In this document: piece by piece, positions 1 through 8,140 of the stretch
Position numbering within the stretch: the first letter of the stretch is position 1
Layout of the letters: each line of letters begins with the position of its first letter
NCBI RefSeq assembly: GCF_900240405.1
Contig: NZ_OEQK01000005.1
Coordinates: forward strand, 1 to 64,000
Direction: 5' to 3'
From: Salirhabdus sp. Marseille-P4669
Lineage (GTDB): Bacteria; Bacillota; Bacilli; Bacillales; Alkalibacillaceae
DNA: 64,000 nt
Notes under the pieces: model-generated
The model's database searches: none
The model's input: only the letters and a program-made list of their open reading frames with translations
Told to the model about the DNA's origin: nothing
Program-made: the position numbers and the translations under genes

Positions 1-34
1 CCATTTCTCTGATTAATTCCCTCGGTAATTTCAT
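1..34 (-). CDS. 5' end of an unrecognised minus-strand gene (partial)
   Basis: Only 11 codons are inside the window (MKLPRELIREM), reading off the left edge. The ATG at 34-32 is preceded by a perfect AAGGAGG ribosome-binding site at 50-44 with a 9-base gap, which is the main reason to believe it. That site is part of a long inverted repeat, so it could also be a by-product of a terminator stem. It lies downstream of the DUF1128 gene on the same strand. I cannot assign a family from so few residues. Confidence 0.4.
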   Translation of the reverse strand, partial: MKLPRELIREM

Positions 35-43
35 GTCGAAAAA

Positions 44-86
44 CCTCCTTGGCAAAAATTATTTATCCTAATTCTTGCCAAGGAGG
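44..86 (-). promoter_or_regulatory. Inverted repeat holding a ribosome-binding site; possible terminator
   Basis: Arms 44-55 and 75-86 are perfect 12-base complements. After one A/C mismatch the pairing resumes for 4 bp (57-60 with 70-73), leaving a 9-base loop. On the minus strand the stem is followed by TTTTT, as in an intrinsic terminator for the DUF1128 gene, but the 3' arm is also the AAGGAGG site of the next minus-strand start. It could therefore end transcription, hide the ribosome-binding site, or both. Confidence 0.6.
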
Positions 87-152
87 ATTGTTTTGAAACC
101 TATTTACACAACTTTTTCCGCACCGTCTCCATATGGACAAGGGGTTTCCTAT

Positions 153-374
153 TTACTTCGCTCGATATTTGCTTAGTTCCTCTAAGACTGCTTGAATTTC
201 GGATACACTTAAGCTTCCCTTACTTTTAACCATGTTGTAAAGTCCATGAATCTCCTCAAAATGTTCAAGCTGGTAATGCTCGGGATCTAGGATAGAACGA
301 TTGATTACCTTTAAATAGTCAGCAAGTCCATTAATAATGCTTGCTAAATTTTGTTCAGTAGCTTCTAAACTCAA
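153..374 (-). CDS. DUF1128 / UPF0435 family protein (YfkK-like)
   Basis: This small acidic, helical 73-residue protein resembles the UPF0435 (DUF1128) family of Bacillales, typified by B. subtilis YfkK: a short helix, the segment ILDPEHYQLEHFEEIHGLYNMV, then the SVSEIQAVLEEL helix. No function is established for the family. The start is TTG at 374-372 with AAGGAGT about 6 bases upstream. A TATAAT-like -10 on the minus strand (401-396) would give a very short leader. The gene is divergent from smc, an unusual position because smc normally follows rnc on the same strand. Confidence 0.8.
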   Translation of the reverse strand: MSLEATEQNLASIINGLADYLKVINRSILDPEHYQLEHFEEIHGLYNMVKSKGSLSVSEIQAVLEELSKYRAK

Positions 375-515
375 AAAATCACTCCTTACCCCACTATTAT
401 AGGGAATATCTTCTTTACTTTCTTAATCTATGATAAAATATATTAGTTGAAATATATAGTTAATATGACAAAAAACTTAAAAAAATATAGAAATGAAACA
501 CGGGAGGAAAAAATT

Positions 516-3500
516 ATGTTCCTCAAACGTTTAGATACAGTAGGATTTAAATCGTTTGCAGAAAGAATTTCAGTTGATTTTGTTCCAGGGGTAACAGCCG
601 TTGTTGGACCGAATGGTAGTGGGAAAAGTAATATAACAGATGCAATTCGCTGGGTGTTAGGTGAGCAATCGGCCAGGTCTTTACGTGGGACGAAAATGGA
701 AGATATTATTTTTGCTGGAAGTGATACGCGAAAGGCGTTGAACTTTGCAGAAGTAACCCTTACGCTGGACAACCAAGATAATACATTACCAATTGATTAT
801 CAAGAAGTAAGCATAACCCGACGAGTTTACCGATCTGGTGAAAGTGAATTTTTGATTAACCAACAATCCTGTCGGTTAAAGGATATAATTGACTTATTTA
901 TGGACTCTGGACTAGGGAAAGAAGCTTTTTCCATTATTAGTCAAGGAAAGGTTGAGGAAATCCTTAGCTCCAAGCCAGAGGATAGACGGTCTATTTTTGA
1001 AGAAGCTGCTGGTGTACTAAAGTATAAGCAACGTAAGAAAAAAGCAGAGTTTAAGCTAACAGAAACACAAGAAAACCTTTTCCGAATTCAAGATATACTT
1101 CATGAAATAGAAGGTCAACTCGATCCGTTAAAAATTCAGGCAGAAAAAGCAAAAGACTATTTAGAGAAAAAAGAGGAATTAAAAAAGCATGAAGTATCTC
1201 TATTGGCGACGGAAATTGAAATGCTACATAGGGAATGGGAATCTCTACTAGCTGAAATTGAAAACAAGAAGGAGCAAGCTCTGGCAAAAGAATCGGAAAT
1301 CAATACGGAAGAAGCAAAGCTTGAGAAAGAAAAGAGCGATATTCAAAGAATTGATGAAATCATGGAGCAAAAGCAAGCAAACCTTCTTACTTTAATTCAG
1401 GAAATAGAGAACCTAGAAGGTCGTAGGAATCTCTTACAGGAACGAATGAAGCATTATGAGGAAAACAAAGATAAATTATTAACCGATCAAGAAAAGGCTA
1501 CAGAAAAAGTAAATCAGCTGCATTCACAATTAGATAGCGAAAAGGAACTTTTACAGACGTTCCTAACTAGCAGAGATAAAGTGAAAGAAGCGATTACTAC
1601 AATTGAAAAACAAACAGGTCTTACGCAGGAAAGCATTGAAAGTCAAATAGAGGAATTAAAGAGTGATTTTATTGAGGTTTTGAATGAGCAAGCAGCTAAG
1701 CGAAATGAATCAGAAAGCATTGAACGTAATTTGCAGCAAAATATTCTGAAGCGCGAAAAAATGAAAGAACGATTCCAAGAGCTGCTAAAACAAAGAGAAG
1801 AGATTTTAGAAACGAAAGCAGAGTTGACGAAAAAACTACAAAAGGTTTCCGAAACACGTCAACAGGAAGAACAAAAAGCTACGTCCATTAAACAACTGAT
1901 AACCAATGAAAGACAAGGGATTCAGCAAGATGAGCAAAAATTAAATCAAGGCTATCAGCTGCTACAAAAGCTCCGTTCGAAAAAAGAGATGCTAGAAGAA
2001 ATGAAGGAAGACTTCGCAGGTTTTTTCCATGGTGTTAAAGCAGTTTTAAAAGCTAGAGATCGAAAAGAACTAACTGGAATTCATGGTGCCGTTGCAGAGA
2101 AAATTGATATTCCACCAGAATTAATTGTAGCGATTGAAACGGCTTTAGGAGGACAGGCACAACATATTATTACGGAAAATGAACAATCTGCACGTGAAGC
2201 GATTAACTGGTTGAAGCGTACGAATAATGGTAGAGCAACGTTTTTACCTATGACGACGATTCAGTCAAAAGAAATACCCCATAATATGGTTGTGAACATT
2301 CAGTCCCATAAAGGATTTGTTGGTGTTGCAAGTAATTTAATTCGCTTTGATGATACGTATTCGAAAATATTAAAATCTCTATTAGGCCATATTGTGATTG
2401 CGAAGACGTTGAAGGATGCCAATGAAATTGCGAGTTTAACAAGCCGAAGATATCGTGTTGTGACATTGGAGGGAGATGTAGTAAACCCAGGTGGGTCTAT
2501 GACAGGTGGTGCTCAGAAAAAGACGAATCATTCTTTATTTACTAGAGAAAAAGAACTCGTTCAAGTTAGTAACAAGTTGAAGGACTTTGAAACGAAGACG
2601 AAGACATTTGAAGAAGAGTTGGCTACTGCAAAAGCATCCATAAATAAGAAAGAAATAGAGCTAGAGCAGTTAGAGCAGCAATTACAAAAGCTTCGTAATG
2701 AAGAGCATTCTTTATCCGGTACACGGAGAGAAATTGAAATAAAAGAGTCCAATGTTAATGATCACTTGACTCTCTATGACCAAGATGAAGCGCAGTTTAA
2801 GAAGGAAGAGAAAGAGTTAACAGAATCCAAATCCATTATCTCCAAACGCCTAACTGAACTAGAACACGAAGCGAATCTCATTCAAACTAAAATTGATGAG
2901 CTATCGAAAGAGCACTCCAATCAAAAAATGAATAAAGAAAAACTACAGGATGAATTAAATAAACTGCAAATCCAATTAGCTGAACATGAGAGTAATGTTA
3001 AGAATCAAAGAGAGAAAGTCTCTAGTTTGACGAGTCAACTTCATGATATTCAAGCGGAAAAGACGATCGTGGACCAAGAGCTGCAGCAAATGGAAGAATT
3101 AAAGGAAAATGGTCAAACAAATGAAGAAATAGATTCCCTTCTAATAGAGAAACGAAAACAAAAAAATGAAGTGGAATGGATGATTCAACAGAAAAAAGAA
3201 GAAAAACAAAAACGAAATCATTTCGTTGCCGATATGGAACGGGAATTAAAAGAAGAAAGTAGACAACTAACAAGCTGGAAAAATGAGATCCAGGAAAAGG
3301 AAGTGCGAGCGAATCGTCTAGATGTAGAACTAGAAAATCGCTTAGCACAGCTTCAGGAAGATTACATGCTTTCCTATGAAAAGGCGATGACTACTTTTGG
3401 AAAAACCGATAATATTGAAGAAGCAAAACAAATTGTTAAAACGATTAAACAAGCTATCGATCGGTTAGGTAATGTAAATCTCGGTGCAATAGAAGAATAT

Positions 3501-4082
3501 GACCGAATTAAAGAACGATACGAATTTTTAAATACACAGCAAAACGATTTGCTTGAGGCTAAGAATACTCTTCATACCGTAATTAGTGAAATGGATGAAG
3601 AAATGATAAAACGATTTGAAACGACATTTGTTCAAATTCAACATGAGTTTGCACTTGTTTTTAAAGAACTATTTGGAGGCGGACGGGCAGAATTAAAACT
3701 AACAGACCCAAGTAATATGCTAGATACAGGTGTTGATATTGTTGCACAGCCGCCGGGTAAAAAGCTGCAAAATTTAGGATTACTGTCCGGTGGAGAAAGA
3801 GCACTAACAGCTATTGCATTATTATTTGCCATTTTACGTGTTCGACCAGTACCATTTTGTGTATTGGATGAAGTGGAAGCTGCCTTAGATGATGCCAATG
3901 TTAGTCGTTATGCGAAATATTTAAACTTCTTTAGCGAGCAAACACAATTTATTGTCATTACACACCGAAAAGGTACAATGGAAGAAGCGGATGTACTATA
4001 TGGTGTTACAATGCAAGAGTCAGGTGTTTCCAAATTAGTTTCTGTTAAACTAGAAGAAACAGAAGAAATGTTGAAGGTTTAG
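516..4082 (+). CDS. smc: Chromosome partition protein Smc
   Basis: Smc is the condensin ATPase that works with ScpA and ScpB to compact and segregate newly replicated origins. The protein is 1188 residues, the usual length. Walker A GPNGSGKSN is at 31-39, followed by long coiled coil, a hinge domain in the middle (around residues 500-650, with GAVAEKIDIP and a GGSMTGGA loop), more coiled coil, then the ABC signature LSGGERALTAIALLFA and Walker B FCVLDEVEAALDD near the C terminus. I chose ATG 516 because GGGAGG lies at 502-507; a longer in-frame reading from 447 lacks a binding site. The tail is 17 bases from ftsY, suggesting cotranscription. No rnc precedes it. Confidence 0.98.
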   Translation: MFLKRLDTVGFKSFAERISVDFVPGVTAVVGPNGSGKSNITDAIRWVLGEQSARSLRGTKMEDIIFAGSDTRKALNFAEVTLTLDNQDNTLPIDYQEVSITRRVYRSGESEFLINQQSCRLKDIIDLFMDSGLGKEAFSIISQGKVEEILSSKPEDRRSIFEEAAGVLKYKQRKKKAEFKLTETQENLFRIQDILHEIEGQLDPLKIQAEKAKDYLEKKEELKKHEVSLLATEIEMLHREWESLLAEIENKKEQALAKESEINTEEAKLEKEKSDIQRIDEIMEQKQANLLTLIQEIENLEGRRNLLQERMKHYEENKDKLLTDQEKATEKVNQLHSQLDSEKELLQTFLTSRDKVKEAITTIEKQTGLTQESIESQIEELKSDFIEVLNEQAAKRNESESIERNLQQNILKREKMKERFQELLKQREEILETKAELTKKLQKVSETRQQEEQKATSIKQLITNERQGIQQDEQKLNQGYQLLQKLRSKKEMLEEMKEDFAGFFHGVKAVLKARDRKELTGIHGAVAEKIDIPPELIVAIETALGGQAQHIITENEQSAREAINWLKRTNNGRATFLPMTTIQSKEIPHNMVVNIQSHKGFVGVASNLIRFDDTYSKILKSLLGHIVIAKTLKDANEIASLTSRRYRVVTLEGDVVNPGGSMTGGAQKKTNHSLFTREKELVQVSNKLKDFETKTKTFEEELATAKASINKKEIELEQLEQQLQKLRNEEHSLSGTRREIEIKESNVNDHLTLYDQDEAQFKKEEKELTESKSIISKRLTELEHEANLIQTKIDELSKEHSNQKMNKEKLQDELNKLQIQLAEHESNVKNQREKVSSLTSQLHDIQAEKTIVDQELQQMEELKENGQTNEEIDSLLIEKRKQKNEVEWMIQQKKEEKQKRNHFVADMERELKEESRQLTSWKNEIQEKEVRANRLDVELENRLAQLQEDYMLSYEKAMTTFGKTDNIEEAKQIVKTIKQAIDRLGNVNLGAIEEYDRIKERYEFLNTQQNDLLEAKNTLHTVISEMDEEMIKRFETTFVQIQHEFALVFKELFGGGRAELKLTDPSNMLDTGVDIVAQPPGKKLQNLGLLSGGERALTAIALLFAILRVRPVPFCVLDEVEAALDDANVSRYAKYLNFFSEQTQFIVITHRKGTMEEADVLYGVTMQESGVSKLVSVKLEETEEMLKV

Positions 4083-4099
4083 AAAGGTAGGGAAGGATT

Positions 4100-5089
4100 T
4101 TGAGTTTTTTTAAAAAGCTGAAAGAGAAATTGAATTTGAAAACAGAAGAAACCTCAGATAAGTATAAAGATGGTCTATCCAAAACGAGAAATTCATTCGC
4201 AACGAAATTGAATGATTTAGTTGCGAAATACCGAAAAGTAGATGAAGCGTTTTTTGAAGAATTAGAAGAGGTATTAATAACAGCAGATGTTGGTGTAAAT
4301 ACCGTAATGGAATTGATAGATGAGTTGGAAATGGAAGTAAAGCGTCGTAAAATCAAGGATACCTCTGAGGTTGTTGAGGTAATCTCCGAGAAGCTTGTTG
4401 AGATTTATTATGGTGATGATGAGGAAGGAGATATCGAAAAGCTTCATTTAAACGAAGAGGGTTTATCCGTTATTCTATTCGTTGGTGTAAATGGTGTTGG
4501 TAAAACGACAACAATAGGAAAATTAGCACATCGATTAAAAGAAGAAGGTAAGTCCGTTATGCTTGCAGCTGGCGATACATTCCGTGCTGGTGCAATCGAT
4601 CAATTAAATGTTTGGGGCGATCGAGTTGGAGTTGAGGTCGTTAAACATAGTGAGGGAAGTGATCCGGCAGCTGTTATTTATGATGGAATCCAAGCAGCGA
4701 AATCAAGGGGAGTAGACGTTTTGCTTTGTGATACGGCAGGGAGATTACAAAACAAAGTGAATTTAATGAACGAACTAGAAAAAGTGAAGAGAGTTATTTC
4801 TAAAGAAATACCAGATGCACCTCACGAAGTGTTACTTGTGTTAGATGCAACGACAGGACAAAATGCAATGAGCCAAGCAAAAACTTTTTCGCAATCTACC
4901 AATGTTACAGGAATTGTATTATCGAAACTTGATGGTACCGCAAAAGGTGGTATTATTTTAGCAATCCGTAACGAATTGTCTATTCCAGTTAAGTTTGTTG
5001 GTTTAGGAGAAAAAGTTACCGACCTGCAACCATTTGACGCCAATGCTTATGTATATGGATTGTTTGCTGATTTAGTTGATAAAGAGTAG
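4100..5089 (+). CDS. ftsY: Signal recognition particle receptor FtsY
   Basis: FtsY is the membrane-associated SRP receptor GTPase; it pairs with Ffh to deliver ribosomes making membrane proteins to the translocon. The 329 residues comprise a short charged N-terminal segment, a helical N domain (about 25-105) and the G domain: G1 GVNGVGKTT (129-137), DTFRAGA, DTAGR near 212, and SKLDGTAKGG near 274. The acidic A domain of proteobacteria is essentially missing, as is normal in Firmicutes. The start is TTG 4100 with GGAAGG just upstream. It follows smc closely. Confidence 0.98.
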   Translation: MSFFKKLKEKLNLKTEETSDKYKDGLSKTRNSFATKLNDLVAKYRKVDEAFFEELEEVLITADVGVNTVMELIDELEMEVKRRKIKDTSEVVEVISEKLVEIYYGDDEEGDIEKLHLNEEGLSVILFVGVNGVGKTTTIGKLAHRLKEEGKSVMLAAGDTFRAGAIDQLNVWGDRVGVEVVKHSEGSDPAAVIYDGIQAAKSRGVDVLLCDTAGRLQNKVNLMNELEKVKRVISKEIPDAPHEVLLVLDATTGQNAMSQAKTFSQSTNVTGIVLSKLDGTAKGGIILAIRNELSIPVKFVGLGEKVTDLQPFDANAYVYGLFADLVDKE

Positions 5090-5095
5090 GAAAAC

Positions 5096-5188
5096 AGAGT
5101 AACGATTATCATTTTAATTACGTAAACATCCTTGACACTACACATAAATGTCCGTTACTCTATAAGTGAATGTAAAGGCATTTCACTT
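5096..5188 (+). promoter_or_regulatory. Structured ftsY-ylxM intergenic region
   Basis: Two stem-forming repeats lie between ftsY and ylxM. AGAGTAACG at 5096-5104 is complementary to CGTTACTCT at 5153-5161. AAGTGAA at 5164-5170 is complementary to TTCACTT at 5182-5188, ending 3 bases before the ylxM ribosome-binding site. A TTGACA hexamer at 5132-5137 has no good -10 at normal spacing. The arrangement looks like an RNA leader, but no known class was recognised. Confidence 0.45.
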
Positions 5189-5205
5189 AACAAGGAGTGC
5201 TGATT

Positions 5206-5538
5206 ATGATACAAAAAACAACGCGTATTAATTATTTGTTTGACTTCTATCAAGAGCTTTTAACACCTAAACAAAGAAATTATTTAGAAATGTATTATTT
5301 GGAAGATTTTTCGTTAGGTGAAATTGCCGATCAGTTTGAAGTTAGTAGACAGGCTGTTTATGACAATATAAAGCGAACAGAAGCAATGTTAGAAGAGTAT
5401 GAAGAGAAACTTCATCTTTATGAAAAATTTGAAAAACGGCAAGAAATGATTGCGCAACTAAAAGAATTTGCAAAGCGTGATAAAATGAATCATACGGAAC
5501 TGTTTGAAATAATCGAGCAGTTTGAAAATCTTGATTAA
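5206..5538 (+). CDS. ylxM: YlxM, SRP-associated helix-turn-helix protein
   Basis: YlxM is the small helical protein encoded just before ffh in Firmicutes; in Streptococcus mutans its homolog stimulates SRP GTPase activity. The 110 residues hold a sigma-factor region-4-like helix-turn-helix ([19 protein letters not shown] then [19 protein letters not shown], about 16-55) followed by a charged helical tail. ATG 5206 is preferred over the in-frame GTG 5197, because that GTG is inside the AAGGAGTG ribosome-binding site at 5192-5199. The stop is 15 bases before ffh. Confidence 0.93.
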   Translation: MIQKTTRINYLFDFYQELLTPKQRNYLEMYYLEDFSLGEIADQFEVSRQAVYDNIKRTEAMLEEYEEKLHLYEKFEKRQEMIAQLKEFAKRDKMNHTELFEIIEQFENLD

Positions 5539-5553
5539 CGAGGGAGGCTTATT

Positions 5554-6894
5554 ATGGCATTCGAAGGATTAGCCGACCGACTGCAAAAGACGATCCAGAA
5601 AATTACCGGCAAAGGAAAAGTTTCCGAGGCTGATGTAAAAGAAATGACGAGAGAAGTGCGTCTTGCATTACTAGAAGCGGACGTAAACTTCAAAGTTGTT
5701 AAAGATTTTGTGAATCGTGTAAAGACCCGTGCAATTGGTCAAGAAGTAATGGAAAGTTTGACACCAGGACAGCAAGTTATAAAGGTAGTAAAAGATGAAC
5801 TTGCGGACCTAATGGGTGGAGAGCAAAGTAAAATAGCAGTAAACAATAAACCGCCTACAGTAATCATGATGGTTGGTTTACAAGGTGCTGGTAAAACGAC
5901 TACTACAGGTAAACTAGCAAATCATCTACGAAAAAAGCATAATCGGAAACCATTACTTGTAGCGGCAGATGTTTACCGCCCAGCTGCCATAAATCAGCTG
6001 GAAACTCTAGGAAAACAGCTTGATTTGCCAGTTTTTGCTCTAGGTACAGAAGCAAATCCTGTAGATATTGCTACACAAGCTATTCAGCATGCAAAAGAGA
6101 ATCACCTAGATTATGTATTAATTGATACTGCGGGCCGATTACATGTAGATGAGAATCTCATGGATGAATTAGTCCAAATTAAAGCAAATGTAAACCCGGA
6201 TGAAATTTTCTTAGTAGTAGATGCCATGACCGGTCAAGACGCAGTTAACGTTGCGGAAAGTTTTAATGAACAATTAGACGTAACTGGTGTCGTACTTACC
6301 AAGCTTGATGGGGATACACGTGGTGGTGCTGCACTTTCGATTAAAGCCGTTACTGGAAAACCAATTAAGTTTGCGGGTATGGGTGAAAAGTTAGACCAAT
6401 TAGAACCTTTCTATCCAGAACGTATGGCTTCTCGGATCCTAGGTATGGGTGATGTCCTTTCTTTGATTGAAAAAGCCCAGGAAAATGTAGATGAGAAGAA
6501 AGCCAAACAGCTAGAAGAGAAAATGCGTACGATGAGCTTTACATTTGAGGATTTCCTTGAGCAAATGCAGCAGGTTAAAAATATGGGACCATTAGATGAG
6601 CTCCTGAATATGATGCCAGGAATGAACAAGATGAAAGGGTTAAAAAACGTACAAGTAGATGAAAAACAACTTGGACATGTAGAAGCGATTATTCAATCGA
6701 TGACAAAAGAAGAACGAGTTAACCCGGAAATCATGAATGGAAGTAGAAAAAAGCGTATTGCAAAAGGTTCTGGTACTTCAGTTGCAGAAGTGAATCGTCT
6801 GTTAAAGCAATTTGAAGACATGAAAAAAATGATGAAACAAATGACAAATGTGAAAAAAGGGAAAAAGAAGGGACTCAATTTCCCATTTATGTAG
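5554..6894 (+). CDS. ffh: Signal recognition particle protein Ffh
   Basis: Ffh is the SRP GTPase that binds signal peptides and the 4.5S/scRNA. The 446 residues divide into an N domain (1-85), a G domain with GLQGAGKTTTTGKL (about 107), DTAGR (about 190) and TKLDGDTRGG (about 248), and a methionine-rich M domain from about 300 (FLEQMQQVKNM, MMPGMNKMKG, and a basic SGTS.AEVNRLLKQF RNA-binding helix). The basic tail KKGKKKGLNFPFM is typical. Binding site GGGAGG precedes ATG 5554. Cotranscription with ylxM is likely. Confidence 0.98.
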   Translation: MAFEGLADRLQKTIQKITGKGKVSEADVKEMTREVRLALLEADVNFKVVKDFVNRVKTRAIGQEVMESLTPGQQVIKVVKDELADLMGGEQSKIAVNNKPPTVIMMVGLQGAGKTTTTGKLANHLRKKHNRKPLLVAADVYRPAAINQLETLGKQLDLPVFALGTEANPVDIATQAIQHAKENHLDYVLIDTAGRLHVDENLMDELVQIKANVNPDEIFLVVDAMTGQDAVNVAESFNEQLDVTGVVLTKLDGDTRGGAALSIKAVTGKPIKFAGMGEKLDQLEPFYPERMASRILGMGDVLSLIEKAQENVDEKKAKQLEEKMRTMSFTFEDFLEQMQQVKNMGPLDELLNMMPGMNKMKGLKNVQVDEKQLGHVEAIIQSMTKEERVNPEIMNGSRKKRIAKGSGTSVAEVNRLLKQFEDMKKMMKQMTNVKKGKKKGLNFPFM

Positions 6895-6920
6895 ATTAGA
6901 TTATAAAATTTATGGAACTG

Positions 6921-6950
6921 GAAAAAGCCCGGTGTTATGCGCTTTTTCTT
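6921..6950 (+). terminator. Weak intrinsic terminator after ffh
   Basis: GAAAAAGC at 6921-6928 is complementary to GCTTTTTC at 6941-6948, with a 12-base loop. The stem is AT-rich and the T stretch is inside the stem, so read-through into rpsP is plausible. Confidence 0.5.
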
Positions 6951-6980
6951 AGGGGATTTTATAATGTAATGTAAAAATAC

Positions 6981-7009
6981 TTTACAGACATAAAAATGTC
7001 TGTTAAAAT
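6981..7009 (+). promoter_or_regulatory. Candidate sigma-A promoter for rpsP with a dyad spacer
   Basis: TTTACA (6981-6986), 17 bases, TAAAAT (7004-7009). The spacer coincides with a perfect dyad: ACAGACAT (6984-6991), AAAA, ATGTCTGT (6996-7003). The dyad may be an operator; as the predicted start lies downstream of it, it would not be an RNA hairpin of this transcript. Confidence 0.55.
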
Positions 7010-7048
7010 TCTATCTTGTGTAAAACATTTATTGTGGAGGTGCTAAAC

Positions 7049-7321
7049 ATGGCAGTAAAAATTCGACTAAAAAGAATGGGTTCTAAAAGAAAACCATTTT
7101 ATCGTGTAGTAGTTGCTGATTCACGTTCTCCTCGTGACGGACGTTTTATTGATCAAATTGGAACATACAATCCAGTTGCTGAACCAGCACTAGTTGACTT
7201 AGATGAAAACAAAGCATTAGATTGGATGGCTAAAGGTGCAAAGCCTAGCGATACAGTACGTAACTTGTTTTCACAAGAAGGCATCATGAAGAAATTCCAT
7301 GAATCTAAAAACCAAAAGTAA
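7049..7321 (+). CDS. rpsP: 30S ribosomal protein S16
   Basis: S16 is a small-subunit assembly protein binding 16S rRNA. The 90 residues begin [27 protein letters not shown] and contain [13 protein letters not shown], both family hallmarks, and the length is typical. ATG 7049 has GGAGGTG at 7036-7042; a longer frame from 7016 is rejected because it only extends into the leader. It begins the conserved order rpsP-khpA-ylqD-rimM-trmD-rplS. Confidence 0.98.
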   Translation: MAVKIRLKRMGSKRKPFYRVVVADSRSPRDGRFIDQIGTYNPVAEPALVDLDENKALDWMAKGAKPSDTVRNLFSQEGIMKKFHESKNQK

Positions 7322-7336
7322 AGTAGTGGTGATATC

Positions 7337-7564
7337 ATGAAGGCCTTAATTGAGACCATTGTTCGTCCGCTTGTTGATTATCCGGAGCACATCGTTGTCA
7401 CGGAGGAAGAAAATGAACACAAAATCCGATATCATCTATCTGTTCATGAAAATGATGTAGGTAAAGTGATTGGGAAAAATGGTCGAATTGCTAAGGCGAT
7501 TCGAACCGTAGTGTACGCAGCAGGGTCTGATGTGAAGAAAAAGGTTTATTTAGATATTATGTAA
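7337..7564 (+). CDS. khpA: RNA-binding KH domain protein KhpA (YlqC)
   Basis: KhpA is a single KH-domain RNA-binding protein. In streptococci it pairs with KhpB/Jag and affects cell elongation and RNA metabolism. The whole 75-residue protein is one KH fold, with the GKNGR loop (GxxG motif) in IGKNGRIAKAIRTVVYAAG. It starts 15 bases after rpsP, with GTGGTGAT before the ATG, so the two are presumably cotranscribed. Confidence 0.95.
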   Translation: MKALIETIVRPLVDYPEHIVVTEEENEHKIRYHLSVHENDVGKVIGKNGRIAKAIRTVVYAAGSDVKKKVYLDIM

Positions 7565-7614
7565 GCTGTAAGAGAGAATTCGTCTTGTTCAGGCGAATTT
7601 TGCTCGAACAGCTT
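7563..7614 (+). other. Nested stem-loop after khpA
   Basis: AAGCTGT at 7563-7569 is complementary to ACAGCTT at 7608-7614. Inside it, AATTCGTC pairs with GGCGAATT (one G-U) around TTGTTCA. There is no T run directly after it, and a true terminator follows about 50 bases further on. It could be a 3' processing or stability element. Confidence 0.45.
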
Positions 7615-7661
7615 TACTTGAGATAAGAGAACATCATAACACTTATCCAACACGACAGAAT

Positions 7662-7690
7662 GGGAGAGGGCTAACCTTTCCCTTTTTTAT
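7662..7690 (+). terminator. Intrinsic terminator between khpA and ylqD
   Basis: GGGAGAGG (7662-7669), loop GCTAA, CCTTTCCC (7675-7682) with one mismatch, followed by TTTTTTAT. It would end rpsP-khpA transcripts or attenuate transcription into ylqD-rimM-trmD. Confidence 0.75.
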
Positions 7691-7733
7691 ATGTAAAGCA
7701 ATTGCTTCCCATTATGGTTAGGGGGTGTCCCTC

Positions 7734-8123
7734 ATGAAAGTAATCCGAAAAACACAAGTTAAGCAAGTAATTACACAGGATAGCAAAGACAACCTTAAAT
7801 CGAAATTCCAAACTCAATTATCTCAGCTTGATAACGAGTGTAATCAACTACAGTTTGAAAAACGCAAATTACTTACAAAAAAGAATTTGTCCTCAAGTGA
7901 CGTACATAAAAGATTCCAACAAGAAATTGATCGTAGACAAAATAAAATGAAGTGGATAGAATATCAACTGGAGCAGTTGGACATTTTACCAATAGGTAGC
8001 GAAATAACAGAATCGGAAATAGATGAAATGATAGATGTTCAAATCGGCGACAACTGGAAGAAAATCATGGATGAAAATCGATCTGTTATTATAAAAGATG
8101 GTATTGTAATACGAATTGAATAA
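7734..8123 (+). CDS. ylqD: YlqD family protein
   Basis: YlqD is a conserved Bacillales protein of unknown function found between khpA and rimM. The 129 residues are very charged: a central coiled coil (about 20-85; LSQLDNECNQLQFEKRKLL and RRQNKMKWIEYQLEQL) and a small C-terminal beta part (IGDNWKKIMDENRSVIIKDGIVIRIE). ATG 7734 is preferred to GTG 7725, since AGGGGGTG at 7720-7727 is the ribosome-binding site. It is 17 bases from rimM. Position suggests a link to ribosome or tRNA maturation, but that is inference. Confidence 0.9.
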   Translation: MKVIRKTQVKQVITQDSKDNLKSKFQTQLSQLDNECNQLQFEKRKLLTKKNLSSSDVHKRFQQEIDRRQNKMKWIEYQLEQLDILPIGSEITESEIDEMIDVQIGDNWKKIMDENRSVIIKDGIVIRIE

Positions 8124-8140
8124 AGGTAGGGCGTCGTTGT

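Noticed and set aside
447-515. Longer N terminus for smc
   Set aside because: The extra residues do not match Smc, and GGGAGG at 502-507 supports ATG 516.
5132-5160. Promoter for ylxM at TTGACA
   Set aside because: The hexamer is perfect, but no acceptable -10 lies 16-18 bases downstream.
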